Assembly (NCBI GenBank): GCA_938002995.1
Contig: CALKZN010000013.1
Span: 1 to 40,325 of the forward strand
Reading direction: 5' to 3'
DNA from: an uncultured Arenicellaceae bacterium
GTDB taxonomy: Bacteria; Pseudomonadota; Gammaproteobacteria; Arenicellales; Arenicellaceae
Length of the DNA stretch: 40,325 nucleotides
The position numbers and the translations under genes were made by a program. The stretch's first letter is position 1. Every line of letters begins with the position of its first letter. Positions 20,302 through 29,339 of the stretch are shown piece after piece. The notes under the pieces are model-generated. The model had not been told where the DNA came from, ran no database searches, and saw nothing but the letters and a program-made list of their open reading frames with translations.

Positions 20302-21591
20302 ATGAAACCTGACCTGATCAAAACCATACTTATTATCGTTGCAGCCATTGCGCTAGGCTGGACGCTTGATATGGCAGCTGAGTTTGGTTTAATCGCCGCA
20401 ATCATCTGTAATATATGGCTCTTATTCCGTGCTAAGCGTTTGCACAATTGGTTTACCAACGTCAAAGAATTACCACATGCAGAACAAGGAGTGTTCTATT
20501 TATTGCATCGCGATATAAAAGCTATGCGCGAAAAGCATCATGCAAAAAAACGTGAGTTGCAGCACAACCTAAAACGCGTCCGTGAGGCATCCGCAGCGCT
20601 TCCAGATGCCATTGTCATCACTGATGATAATGGTGAAATCACTTGGTCTAACAGACTTGCTGCTGAACTTTTGAATATCCGACAACCTCGTGACAATGGC
20701 CACCGAGTGAATAATCTACTGCGCCATCCAAGTTTCACAGAAGCATATGCAAAACACGACGATGTGCCAGTCAACATTGACATCGAAGCGCCTTTTAATC
20801 GCAATATAAGCCTCAATCTAAAAGTCATCGACCTTGCTGAAAATATGCAAATGCTTGTTGCTAGAGATATTACTCGGCATGTTGATGTCACACGCGCACA
20901 AAAGGATTTTGTCAGCAATGTTTCACATGAGCTAAAAACACCCCTAACCGTTATGCGTGGTTATTTGGAAATGATCGAAGATGGTCAACAATGCGATCCA
21001 AGCATTCACAAGCCTATCAAGGACATGTTGTTACAAACCAAACGTATGCAATCAACCATTGATGATTTACTGTATTTGGCCAAACTTGAAAGCAAACAAC
21101 AAAACCGTGGTTCAGATGACATAGATGTTGAATTCAGCCAAATCAATATTAATCATATCCTTGAAATGATCATGGACTCTGCTCTAATGCTGGCAGAGCA
21201 AAATGAGCAAACCATAACTATGGAAATCAATAATCAGATGTCCATAAATGGAAACGAAAGTGAATTACAAATCGCCTTTAGCAACTTATTAACAAACGCG
21301 ATTCGCTATACGCCCAAAGGTGGAGAAATCCACATAAAATGGCATCATCGTGATAAAACTGCGGTGTTTTCAGTCACCGACTCTGGCATTGGCATCGCGC
21401 CCAAACATATCTCCCGCTTAACAGAACGTTTCTACCGTGTTGACCAAGGCCGTTCACGCGCCAAAGGCGGAACTGGTTTGGGGTTGGCCATTGTCAAACA
21501 TGTATTAGAACGACACAAAGCTGAACTGAACATTTCCAGCAGTTTAGGTAATGGAAGTTGTTTTGAATGTATATTTCCTCTAGAGCTGTAG
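20302..21591 (+). CDS. phoR: Phosphate regulon sensor kinase PhoR
   Basis: PAS domain, H-box FVSNVSHELKTPLTVMRGYLE, N box, GTGLGLAIVKH. Confidence 0.94.
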   Translation: MKPDLIKTILIIVAAIALGWTLDMAAEFGLIAAIICNIWLLFRAKRLHNWFTNVKELPHAEQGVFYLLHRDIKAMREKHHAKKRELQHNLKRVREASAALPDAIVITDDNGEITWSNRLAAELLNIRQPRDNGHRVNNLLRHPSFTEAYAKHDDVPVNIDIEAPFNRNISLNLKVIDLAENMQMLVARDITRHVDVTRAQKDFVSNVSHELKTPLTVMRGYLEMIEDGQQCDPSIHKPIKDMLLQTKRMQSTIDDLLYLAKLESKQQNRGSDDIDVEFSQININHILEMIMDSALMLAEQNEQTITMEINNQMSINGNESELQIAFSNLLTNAIRYTPKGGEIHIKWHHRDKTAVFSVTDSGIGIAPKHISRLTERFYRVDQGRSRAKGGTGLGLAIVKHVLERHKAELNISSSLGNGSCFECIFPLEL

Positions 21592-21629
21592 CTGTAGTCA
21601 GAAAAATTATAAAAACAGCCTAGAAAACC

Positions 21630-22469
21630 CTAAGAAAAGTACTGCACAAGATATTTGCCTAGCATTGCTAAGCACGCTGCCACAATCAACCAACGTAATG
21701 CTTGGCGCGGAATATTTAATAGCATTTTAGAGCCAATCAGCGCACCAATTAATTGCCCAACGATCATCACTCCTGCCACCTTAAAAGCAACCTGACCTAG
21801 CGCGAAAAATAATAAAAACGAAGCAAAGTTCGTCGCAAAATTCATCGTCTTTGCAAAAGCGGTTGAACGCAGAAGACTTTGCGCGCGCGTCGCCACACCT
21901 GCTAACGCAAAGAAAGTGCCTGTCCCAGGCCCAAACATTCCATCATAAAAACCTATTGCCGGCACTGGCCCAAACATATAGCTTTTTTTGCTTAACAAGG
22001 CGGCTTGAGAATCACTTGATTTGGCTTGAGGGTCAATGATGAAGTAAATGCAGATGCAGACCAATACAATAGGAATAATCAATTTGAGTTGTTCAATATC
22101 GACAAATTGAACCGCCACTGTTCCCAGCAAACTCCCGATAAATGCAGACAACATCAATGGCCAGCATTCCTTTGGGTTCACTAATTTAGCTTTGAACATA
22201 TGATAGCTTGCAGTTGCAGTACCAAAACTGGATTGACATTTATTAGTACCTAATGCCAGCAATGGCGGCATTCCCGTGAGCAAAAGTGCAGGAACGGTCA
22301 GCAAACCGCCGCCGCCTGCCAAGGTATCCAAAAATCCTGCTAGCAAAGCAATTACAAATAACAACAGTGCCATTTCTGGCGATATGATAAATTCCATTAA
22401 CGTAGTAAAAATTAAGCGTAGTGAATCTGAATAGCCTGAAAATATTTTTAATAGATGGTTCACTGCCAT
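21630..22469 (-). CDS. TSUP/TauE-SafE family sulfite/anion exporter-like permease
   Basis: FLDTLAGGGGLLTVPALLLTGMPPLLALGTNKCQSSFG and FYDGMFGPGTGTFFALA. Confidence 0.92.
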   Translation of the reverse strand: MAVNHLLKIFSGYSDSLRLIFTTLMEFIISPEMALLLFVIALLAGFLDTLAGGGGLLTVPALLLTGMPPLLALGTNKCQSSFGTATASYHMFKAKLVNPKECWPLMLSAFIGSLLGTVAVQFVDIEQLKLIIPIVLVCICIYFIIDPQAKSSDSQAALLSKKSYMFGPVPAIGFYDGMFGPGTGTFFALAGVATRAQSLLRSTAFAKTMNFATNFASFLLFFALGQVAFKVAGVMIVGQLIGALIGSKMLLNIPRQALRWLIVAACLAMLGKYLVQYFS

Positions 22470-22541
22470 GATAACAGCAATAACTTCAGTTAATAACTCA
22501 CGTTCATATCGACAGCAACAATTTCAGCAACAATAAACATC

Positions 22542-23705
22542 ATGAGCAAAAGCCACTCAACGCAGTACAATCACCAATTCCCTGGCATTCCTGATTTGAA
22601 AGCTCGAGCGAAACAACGCATTCCTAGTTTTATTTTTGACTATATTGATGGTGGAATTGACGAAGAAAAAAACAAACAACGCAACCGTGATGCATTCCAT
22701 GGTGTGCAACTAACACCACAATATTTGACCGATGTCAGCGAGGTCGATACCTCAATAAATATCTTTGGGAAAAGCTATGACATGGCATTTGGAGTCCCTC
22801 CGGTTGGACTAGGAAACTTATTATGGCCTGGCTCAGAACGCGCGTTAGCGAGTGCATCTCAACACGCCAATACACCGTATATTTTGAGCACGTTTAGCAC
22901 AACGCCAATGGATGAAATCGCCGCACTTGCTCCTGATGTTGCTTGGTTTCAACTCTATACGCCCAGAGATGAGGCTGTCATGAAAGATATGATTCAACGC
23001 GCAAAAACGGCAGGCTTTAATGCCTTAGTCATCACACTCGATATACCCGTTGGGGCAAAGCGCAATCGAGAACTTAAAAGCGGTTTGCAATTACCCTTCA
23101 AGATAACTCCTAAAATTGCTTGGGAAGCATTGACCCATCCGCAATGGACGATAGAAACACTCAAAAATGGTTCCCCTGAGTTCGTCAATGTCGCCAAATA
23201 CAAAACAGACAGTGATATGCCCTTGGCAGCCTTTATTTCTCACTTCATGGTCTCCGGTGTCAGCAAAGAACGTATCGCTCAAATCAGAAAACTCTGGGAT
23301 GGCCCTTTGATTCTTAAAGGGGTACAAAACACACAGAATGCCCTTGATGCCATAGCACTGGGCGTTGATGGCATCATTGTCTCAAATCACGGTGGCCGTC
23401 AACTTGATGCTGCACCCTCCTCCCTCGACTCTCTAAAACAGTTGCCAGATGAGGTGCATCAAAAACTCACAGTCATGTTGGATTCAGGCGTTCGAACAGG
23501 TTTGGACGTGGTCAGAGCAAAAGCGCTTGGCGCGCAGATGATGTTTTCAGGCCGATCTTTCTTTTGGGGCATGGCTGCACTCGGCCAAGACGGTGCTGAT
23601 CAAGTGATCAATATTTTTCGTGACGAAATCACCCGCAGCTTACAACAACTCGGTTGCCATAGCTTTGAGTCAATGGACGAGAGTTGGTTGACTCAAGACA
23701 ACTAA
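22542..23705 (+). CDS. FMN-dependent alpha-hydroxy-acid oxidase/dehydrogenase (LldD-like)
   Basis: FDYIDGGIDEE, GFNALVITLDIPVGAKRNRE, LILKGV, GVDGIIVSNHGGRQLD. Confidence 0.93.
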   Translation: MSKSHSTQYNHQFPGIPDLKARAKQRIPSFIFDYIDGGIDEEKNKQRNRDAFHGVQLTPQYLTDVSEVDTSINIFGKSYDMAFGVPPVGLGNLLWPGSERALASASQHANTPYILSTFSTTPMDEIAALAPDVAWFQLYTPRDEAVMKDMIQRAKTAGFNALVITLDIPVGAKRNRELKSGLQLPFKITPKIAWEALTHPQWTIETLKNGSPEFVNVAKYKTDSDMPLAAFISHFMVSGVSKERIAQIRKLWDGPLILKGVQNTQNALDAIALGVDGIIVSNHGGRQLDAAPSSLDSLKQLPDEVHQKLTVMLDSGVRTGLDVVRAKALGAQMMFSGRSFFWGMAALGQDGADQVINIFRDEITRSLQQLGCHSFESMDESWLTQDN

Positions 23706-23710
23706 ATACT

Positions 23711-24604
23711 ATGACACTTTTTCTCTATAGCCTCACGGTTATCATCTGGGGAACTACGTTTTTTGCTATCACTTTGCAAAACGGTTCTGTTGATAGTGTT
23801 GTATCAATTTTTTATCGCTTTTCAATAGCAGGCATTTTGCTATTTTTAGGGCTCTTAGTTGCAGGGAAACTACAAAAAATACGACCTGTAGATCACCTAT
23901 GGTGTGGGATACAAGGCGCATGTTTATTTTGTTTTAATTTCATATGTATTTATTATTCTTCGCAATTTATCACCAGTGGATTGATCTCTATCTTATTCTC
24001 ATGCGCGATTTTCTTTAACACCTTTAACAATCGACTATTCTGGCAAGTCAAACCCGCCAAATCGATTTATATCGGTGGCTTGCTCGGCATCATTGGACTG
24101 GTGTTATTGTTTTGGCGAGAACTGCAAAACACACAAGCATCTCATGAAATATTGCTCGGCATCGGTTTAGCCTTGATGGGAACTTACTTTTTCTCACTTG
24201 GTAATATGGTATCGATAAGACATAAAACACAGAAGATCAACACTCTCTCCAGCAATGCCTACGGCATGAATTACGGCGCACTTATTTTGCTAACCATCAT
24301 TTTATTGACCGGCAAACCCATGACTTGGGATAACAATAGCGTTTATGTGTATAGCTTGCTCTATCTAGCCATCCCAGGTTCAATCATTGGCTTCACTGCC
24401 TACCTCTCCGTCGTCTCAAGAATCGGCGCCAATCAAGCGGCCTATGCAACAGTGTTGTTTCCCGTCATTGCCTTACTGATATCGTCAATATATGAAAACT
24501 ATACCTGGGAGTTATCCAACACCATCGGTCTAATAGTTGTCCTGTTTGGCAATGCCGTTGCCTTAAATGTCTTTAAAAAGCGGCGAAAGCACCTATATGA
24601 TTAA
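23711..24604 (+). CDS. EamA/DMT-family transporter
   Basis: About ten TM helices, VIIWGTTFFAI start, duplicated EamA halves. Start set at internal ATG 23711. Confidence 0.88.
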   Translation: MTLFLYSLTVIIWGTTFFAITLQNGSVDSVVSIFYRFSIAGILLFLGLLVAGKLQKIRPVDHLWCGIQGACLFCFNFICIYYSSQFITSGLISILFSCAIFFNTFNNRLFWQVKPAKSIYIGGLLGIIGLVLLFWRELQNTQASHEILLGIGLALMGTYFFSLGNMVSIRHKTQKINTLSSNAYGMNYGALILLTIILLTGKPMTWDNNSVYVYSLLYLAIPGSIIGFTAYLSVVSRIGANQAAYATVLFPVIALLISSIYENYTWELSNTIGLIVVLFGNAVALNVFKKRRKHLYD

Positions 24605-24628
24605 ATTACCTAATCGAATAATTTAATC
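24599..24628. repeat. Perfect 10-bp inverted repeat across a convergent gene junction
   Basis: GATTAAATTA-CCTAATCGAA-TAATTTAATC, overlapping the stop codons of the EamA and STT3-like genes. Confidence 0.6.
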
Positions 24629-26481
24629 AAACTAAATTTATTCTTAATATTTTCTTGATGAATAGTTTTATGAAAAAAACTCTCTAGATCGTTATAAAAC
24701 AAACCCTTAAATAACAATGTAGACTCCATAACTGCATTAACTATCGCCAATCGATATCTACCATCTTGCTCAAATAGTACTAACACCTTTGATCCCATAC
24801 TTAATGGATATCTCTGAATACCTCTTTCCGAGTGCAAGATTATACTGTGAATATTTTCTTGATTGTCTTGCAAAAGCAATTCCATATTTTTTTTAATGAA
24901 CTGATATTTACCGCAAAATATTTCTTTACCTTTTACTTGACAATCGTATACATCATCGATAATTTCAGACATTAATTTATTTTGTATATCTATGGAAGCA
25001 AACCGCCTTATTATGGGATGAAAAAAATCAAACTTTTCATTTAAATATAAGTAAATCGGTATTTTTTCCTCTGTACACTCTTCAATATCTATTTTTCTTT
25101 CAAGACAACTGCGATTTCGAATTTCTTTTATTGAGGAAGCATTATTTTCATAAATAACATTTGCAAATAGCGATAACCTGTCCTTAGTACTTTTCGAACC
25201 TGGATCTAAAAATGCATATCGTTGCGAAATTGCATTAATGTAATAACCATAGTCCCACCAACTCAAAATCACAGCATCTTTTTCAGTTAGGCGTTTAATC
25301 AAACTAAACTGACGATATTGATCATCATTTAAACGCTCAGTTTGAACATGTAAATTGAGAATATTCCAACAATTCAAAACAAAAATTAGGGCAATGCTTA
25401 TTGAAAAAAAATATTTTTCAATAAAATTTATTCTAGATAACTTTATATATGCATGCAGGCAAAAAATTGTTGCAATCACAAAAAAAATGCTTAGCCTAAC
25501 AAACAGCAATGTCGCAATAAGAAAAATTATACTTATAAACATATATGGAAATACTTTTACAAGTTGGCGTTGGTGTTGTAATTTAAATAACATTACAACC
25601 GCACAAAAAACAAGCAATATAACTATCGGTTCCAGCAGCACTAAATCTGCAAATTTCATTCCCTCAAGCTCTTGAGTATGATTTAACCTGCTTATTTCAT
25701 TCGTTTGATTAGAGCCAAATATATTGATAACTTTTATTCGAAGAACCTCAAAATAACTAGATGAAAAAAACTTCTTAGTTATCAAAACAACTGTTACACA
25801 ACTGAAGGGTATTAGTGTAAAAAAAACAGGCTTATTCAATAAAAAAGTACGCGGTAATAATAAAAACAAAACCGGAATTAATAAAAAGTACCAACTACCC
25901 CAAAATGTAGATACTACATACAATAAAATAAAAATTCCTATAAGGTCGATTGAGGTTTTTTTAGTAGATACTCTATTGGGAAGAGTCAACAGACTGAAAA
26001 TGATAACTACTGCTAAAACATAGAAAGCATTATGATCAATGTTCCCAAGTTGAGTATTTTTAAAAAAGGAAGGACTCGTAATAAGTAAAAGGCAAAAGGA
26101 AAATACTGCTAACTGATTGGAGTTTTTACTGAAACTAAAAAATAAGATACTGATAGAAAATAATGCTATAAAAAAGGGGAAGAAGTAGAGAAAGTACTTT
26201 GGATCTTTGACAGAAAGTTTTTGACTAAATGTTGTAAGAAAGCGATAAAGTGAAACAACTAAATTTCTGTTATTTTTTACATTATCAGAGCTTAGTGTTT
26301 GATCCAAATAGTAGTAGCTGTCAGTACCAATTAGATAACTTTGACGGTATTTATCTTGAAAGACACTATCTCTAGAAGGGTTAGGAAAAACACTTTGAGG
26401 CACATATTCAAGAGTAAAAACAATACACGCTTGCAGACATAACAATAAGAAAAGGCTCAATAAATGTTTATAGTGAAACAT
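24610..26481 (-). CDS. STT3/PglB/AglB-like oligosaccharyltransferase, multispanning membrane protein
   Basis: 623 aa; many TM helices; luminal-loop motif GTDSYYYLD (D54), GNIDHN (about residue 146) and WWDYG (about residue 408, DNA 25246-25260) followed by a soluble C-terminal domain: the three STT3 hallmarks in order. Confidence 0.82.
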   Translation of the reverse strand: MFHYKHLLSLFLLLCLQACIVFTLEYVPQSVFPNPSRDSVFQDKYRQSYLIGTDSYYYLDQTLSSDNVKNNRNLVVSLYRFLTTFSQKLSVKDPKYFLYFFPFFIALFSISILFFSFSKNSNQLAVFSFCLLLITSPSFFKNTQLGNIDHNAFYVLAVVIIFSLLTLPNRVSTKKTSIDLIGIFILLYVVSTFWGSWYFLLIPVLFLLLPRTFLLNKPVFFTLIPFSCVTVVLITKKFFSSSYFEVLRIKVINIFGSNQTNEISRLNHTQELEGMKFADLVLLEPIVILLVFCAVVMLFKLQHQRQLVKVFPYMFISIIFLIATLLFVRLSIFFVIATIFCLHAYIKLSRINFIEKYFFSISIALIFVLNCWNILNLHVQTERLNDDQYRQFSLIKRLTEKDAVILSWWDYGYYINAISQRYAFLDPGSKSTKDRLSLFANVIYENNASSIKEIRNRSCLERKIDIEECTEEKIPIYLYLNEKFDFFHPIIRRFASIDIQNKLMSEIIDDVYDCQVKGKEIFCGKYQFIKKNMELLLQDNQENIHSIILHSERGIQRYPLSMGSKVLVLFEQDGRYRLAIVNAVMESTLLFKGLFYNDLESFFHKTIHQENIKNKFSLIKLFD

Positions 26482-26489
26482 CCACCCAG

Positions 26490-27635
26490 TTATTGATTAC
26501 TAGATTGTCTTTTCTGCATTTCCAAAATTTTTTCTTGAAATTTTTGGCGATTTAATTGTTCACGATAAAGTTGTTCCGGTTTTTTTTTAGCAGCCTCAGA
26601 TCGTTCTTCTTGACTAAGGTTAGAAAATGACTCCGTTGAAACATCAGAATTAGTTTCAATAATTTCTTGACTAATTTTTCTAATTTCAGGGTTTGAGCTG
26701 TTTTGAAAAGGCTCGACGTATGACACTGTTGCAGGATCCAACCAAAGGCTCACTTCTTCAAGCGCAGTTAAGACAACCTTTTCATCGATGTCTTTTAATG
26801 CATTTAGTGTTAGCCATTTTGCTGCGAATGAATCACTGCTTGATAATGAAGACAATACTTCAGCCCTAATTTCAGGATTATCTGACTGATGAAAAATTTC
26901 AGCTAAGGTTCTTAAACCAGTACTATCAAGGTTGATTTGATTGACAAAATCAATTGTCTCTTCGAATGGTGACTGGCTTAACAATTGACCAACATCATCA
27001 TAAACAAAACTTCCTGAGTCATTGTATGTTTTTATCGTTATAGCATTTGAAGAAAAAGGGAAATCAATAGCTAAATCTGACGCAATTTTTTCAGAAGAAA
27101 CCACTCTTGCTCGCAAAGGGTTATATTGCTTATCTGTGTTCTGAGCTACTTCGCCTATAAAAATAACATCTATCTCAGGTTGTGCACTTTCTGACAAGTC
27201 TTTGTATTTAATTGAGTACTGATGCCCATCTAACAAGCTTCTGAATACACTCTCAATAGCCACTCCATCACGAGTATCAATAGTCACTTTAGTGTCGTAA
27301 TTCACATCAGATTTGACAATAAAATTATATTCATCAGCTAAATCAAGAAGAATTTTTTTTACTGATGCATTTTTTGCTTGTAACAAGACCAATAATTCAT
27401 CATAGGAAATATTTTCAATCCTATACAAGCCATCTACAAGTTCACTATCCAAATTTTTTCTAGTTTCAATATCTCGATCTACTGAATTATCTTGAGGCAA
27501 ATATATAGAAACTTTTTTAGCGCCGTCGACACTTTGTTTGTTGATATCACTCGGACTATCTTGATCTGCAGGCTGACATGCGACTAAACAGAACAAAGCA
27601 ATTACAACAAAACTACTACGCACATATGACATCAT
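26490..27635 (-). CDS. Lipoprotein with apparent STN/secretin-N-like region and HEAT-like repeats
   Basis: VVIALFCLVAC lipobox; ASVKKILLDLADEYNFIVKSDVNYDTKVTIDTRDGVAIESVFRSLL resembles STN; NPEIRAEVLSSLSSSDSFAAKWLTLNAL...NPEIRKISQEII HEAT-like; 9 bp upstream of the STT3-like gene. Confidence 0.65.
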   Translation of the reverse strand: MMSYVRSSFVVIALFCLVACQPADQDSPSDINKQSVDGAKKVSIYLPQDNSVDRDIETRKNLDSELVDGLYRIENISYDELLVLLQAKNASVKKILLDLADEYNFIVKSDVNYDTKVTIDTRDGVAIESVFRSLLDGHQYSIKYKDLSESAQPEIDVIFIGEVAQNTDKQYNPLRARVVSSEKIASDLAIDFPFSSNAITIKTYNDSGSFVYDDVGQLLSQSPFEETIDFVNQINLDSTGLRTLAEIFHQSDNPEIRAEVLSSLSSSDSFAAKWLTLNALKDIDEKVVLTALEEVSLWLDPATVSYVEPFQNSSNPEIRKISQEIIETNSDVSTESFSNLSQEERSEAAKKKPEQLYREQLNRQKFQEKILEMQKRQSSNQ

Positions 27636-27682
27636 TTCAACCTATTTAATAAACTTGATTTTTAGTTAAAGCCGTAAGAGCC

Positions 27683-29278
27683 TTATAATGGATTGATTCG
27701 CAACAAAGCACGGATTCGATTAGGCCTGAGCGTAGGTTTTGTTGTTACACCAGCAATAGTACTTATACCTGATGCGAAAATCGTCGTAACCAATCCCCTG
27801 TCAGCGCAAATGTGCCAAGAGTCTCCTGAGGTCTGAGCAACACCGCCAATAGAGTCATTACTTGATCTCTTAATTTGAGGCAATTCAGTAGTCGACCCAA
27901 AAAAGTTTCGACTCATTCTGACAGGCATAATCGCTATAGGAGTACCAAACGACTCTGCCTCTAAAAAGAAAACTCCACATCGTCCGTTCATTCCTGCGAT
28001 AGAATTTTCACCTAGGTCATAAAAGTTATTATTACTTATTGTCGTAAATTTTCTATTACGGAAATCATTCGTGTCTTGTTGGGTTATAAACAACCCAACC
28101 CCAGCATCAAAGCCATTAATATTATTACCTCTGATAAATCGAGAGTTTGAAGAAACGACTCCGGCAGCCTGACTATTGATCTTAGTTGCTGAAATTGTAT
28201 TGTCTAAAATACTTGCTCCACCACCAATATCAGTCACTCCCAAAAGAGTGGGATTAACAATAACATTCCTAGAAACTGTTTGTGGTGTTAAAAGGCTTAT
28301 CGAAGCATAAAAACTATCAACAATATTATTGGTTATTCTAGCTTTCTCAGAAAGAGATACTATTCCTGAAGAAAGAGCATCCCCAGAGTTTCCTACCTTT
28401 TCAATATTATTATCACTCACTAAAGATCCGCTACCTGATAATATAATCCCAGCAAAACCTGCATCTCTAAAATTTGACGCTTTGAATGGAAAACCCGCCA
28501 TGCCGCTTATTGAGCGAAAATCATGCTTGATATTATTATTTTTTATCGTTGACCTTCTAGTCGTTTTAGACAAGTCAATCACATCAACTCCGAAACCAAG
28601 AATATTATTTTCAGTCAAGATCACGCTATCACCAATAACGTTCACTGCGCTTAGAGATGGAGCAGTAACAAGTGATGCAACAGTAGGGTTAAGAGCATTA
28701 TCTAACTCACACCCAATTGCTTTACTTGCGGGAAGTTGATCAACAATTTGATATAAATTATTTCCTTCAATTCGCAAACCCGCAACAAGACTAGCCGGGC
28801 TAAAAATTTCTTCGGCTGTATAAACAATAAATGAAGCTGCTGGAGGAATGATATTACAATTAACAATTTCTGCGCCATTACCAGCACGAATCACTTCTGC
28901 ATTTTTAGACAAGATAGTGAAGCCTTTGCCTCTAATCTTTCCTATCGAAACGCGGTCAGATTGCACATCGATAGTAGGCCCAGTAGCTGCAATGCTACCT
29001 CTTCCATCAATGGTAGTGACTTTTGACCCACCAGTGGATTCAAGTTTGATACCTATTGTATTAATAACCAAGTTTTCTTGGTAATTGCCAGGTCCAACAA
29101 TAATACGCGAATTCGGTGTTGCTCGATTTAGTGCCGCATTAATTAAATTGCAAGGCTCTGTACGAGAACATACTGCATTTTCCTCTCCCCACTTTTCTAC
29201 ATATAACGTAGCAGCATAAGCCGAGTTAACTATTAAGGCAGATGAAATAATCGCAAGCCTCATCAATGTATTTTTCAT
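27683..29278 (-). CDS. Secreted right-handed beta-helix protein, paralog A
   Basis: Signal peptide MKNTLMRLAIISSALIVNSAYA then ATLYVEKWG; repeated NNI/SDNNIEK, ITNNIVDS, SRNVIV turns; DUF1565/NosD-like layout. Start set at internal ATG 29278 with RBS AGGGAAC. Confidence 0.82.
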   Translation of the reverse strand: MKNTLMRLAIISSALIVNSAYAATLYVEKWGEENAVCSRTEPCNLINAALNRATPNSRIIVGPGNYQENLVINTIGIKLESTGGSKVTTIDGRGSIAATGPTIDVQSDRVSIGKIRGKGFTILSKNAEVIRAGNGAEIVNCNIIPPAASFIVYTAEEIFSPASLVAGLRIEGNNLYQIVDQLPASKAIGCELDNALNPTVASLVTAPSLSAVNVIGDSVILTENNILGFGVDVIDLSKTTRRSTIKNNNIKHDFRSISGMAGFPFKASNFRDAGFAGIILSGSGSLVSDNNIEKVGNSGDALSSGIVSLSEKARITNNIVDSFYASISLLTPQTVSRNVIVNPTLLGVTDIGGGASILDNTISATKINSQAAGVVSSNSRFIRGNNINGFDAGVGLFITQQDTNDFRNRKFTTISNNNFYDLGENSIAGMNGRCGVFFLEAESFGTPIAIMPVRMSRNFFGSTTELPQIKRSSNDSIGGVAQTSGDSWHICADRGLVTTIFASGISTIAGVTTKPTLRPNRIRALLRINPL

Positions 29279-29339
29279 ATTTTGTTCCCTATGAACCAAT
29301 CTTTTATACCTAAATCTTTAAGTGTCTATCTACTTTACT

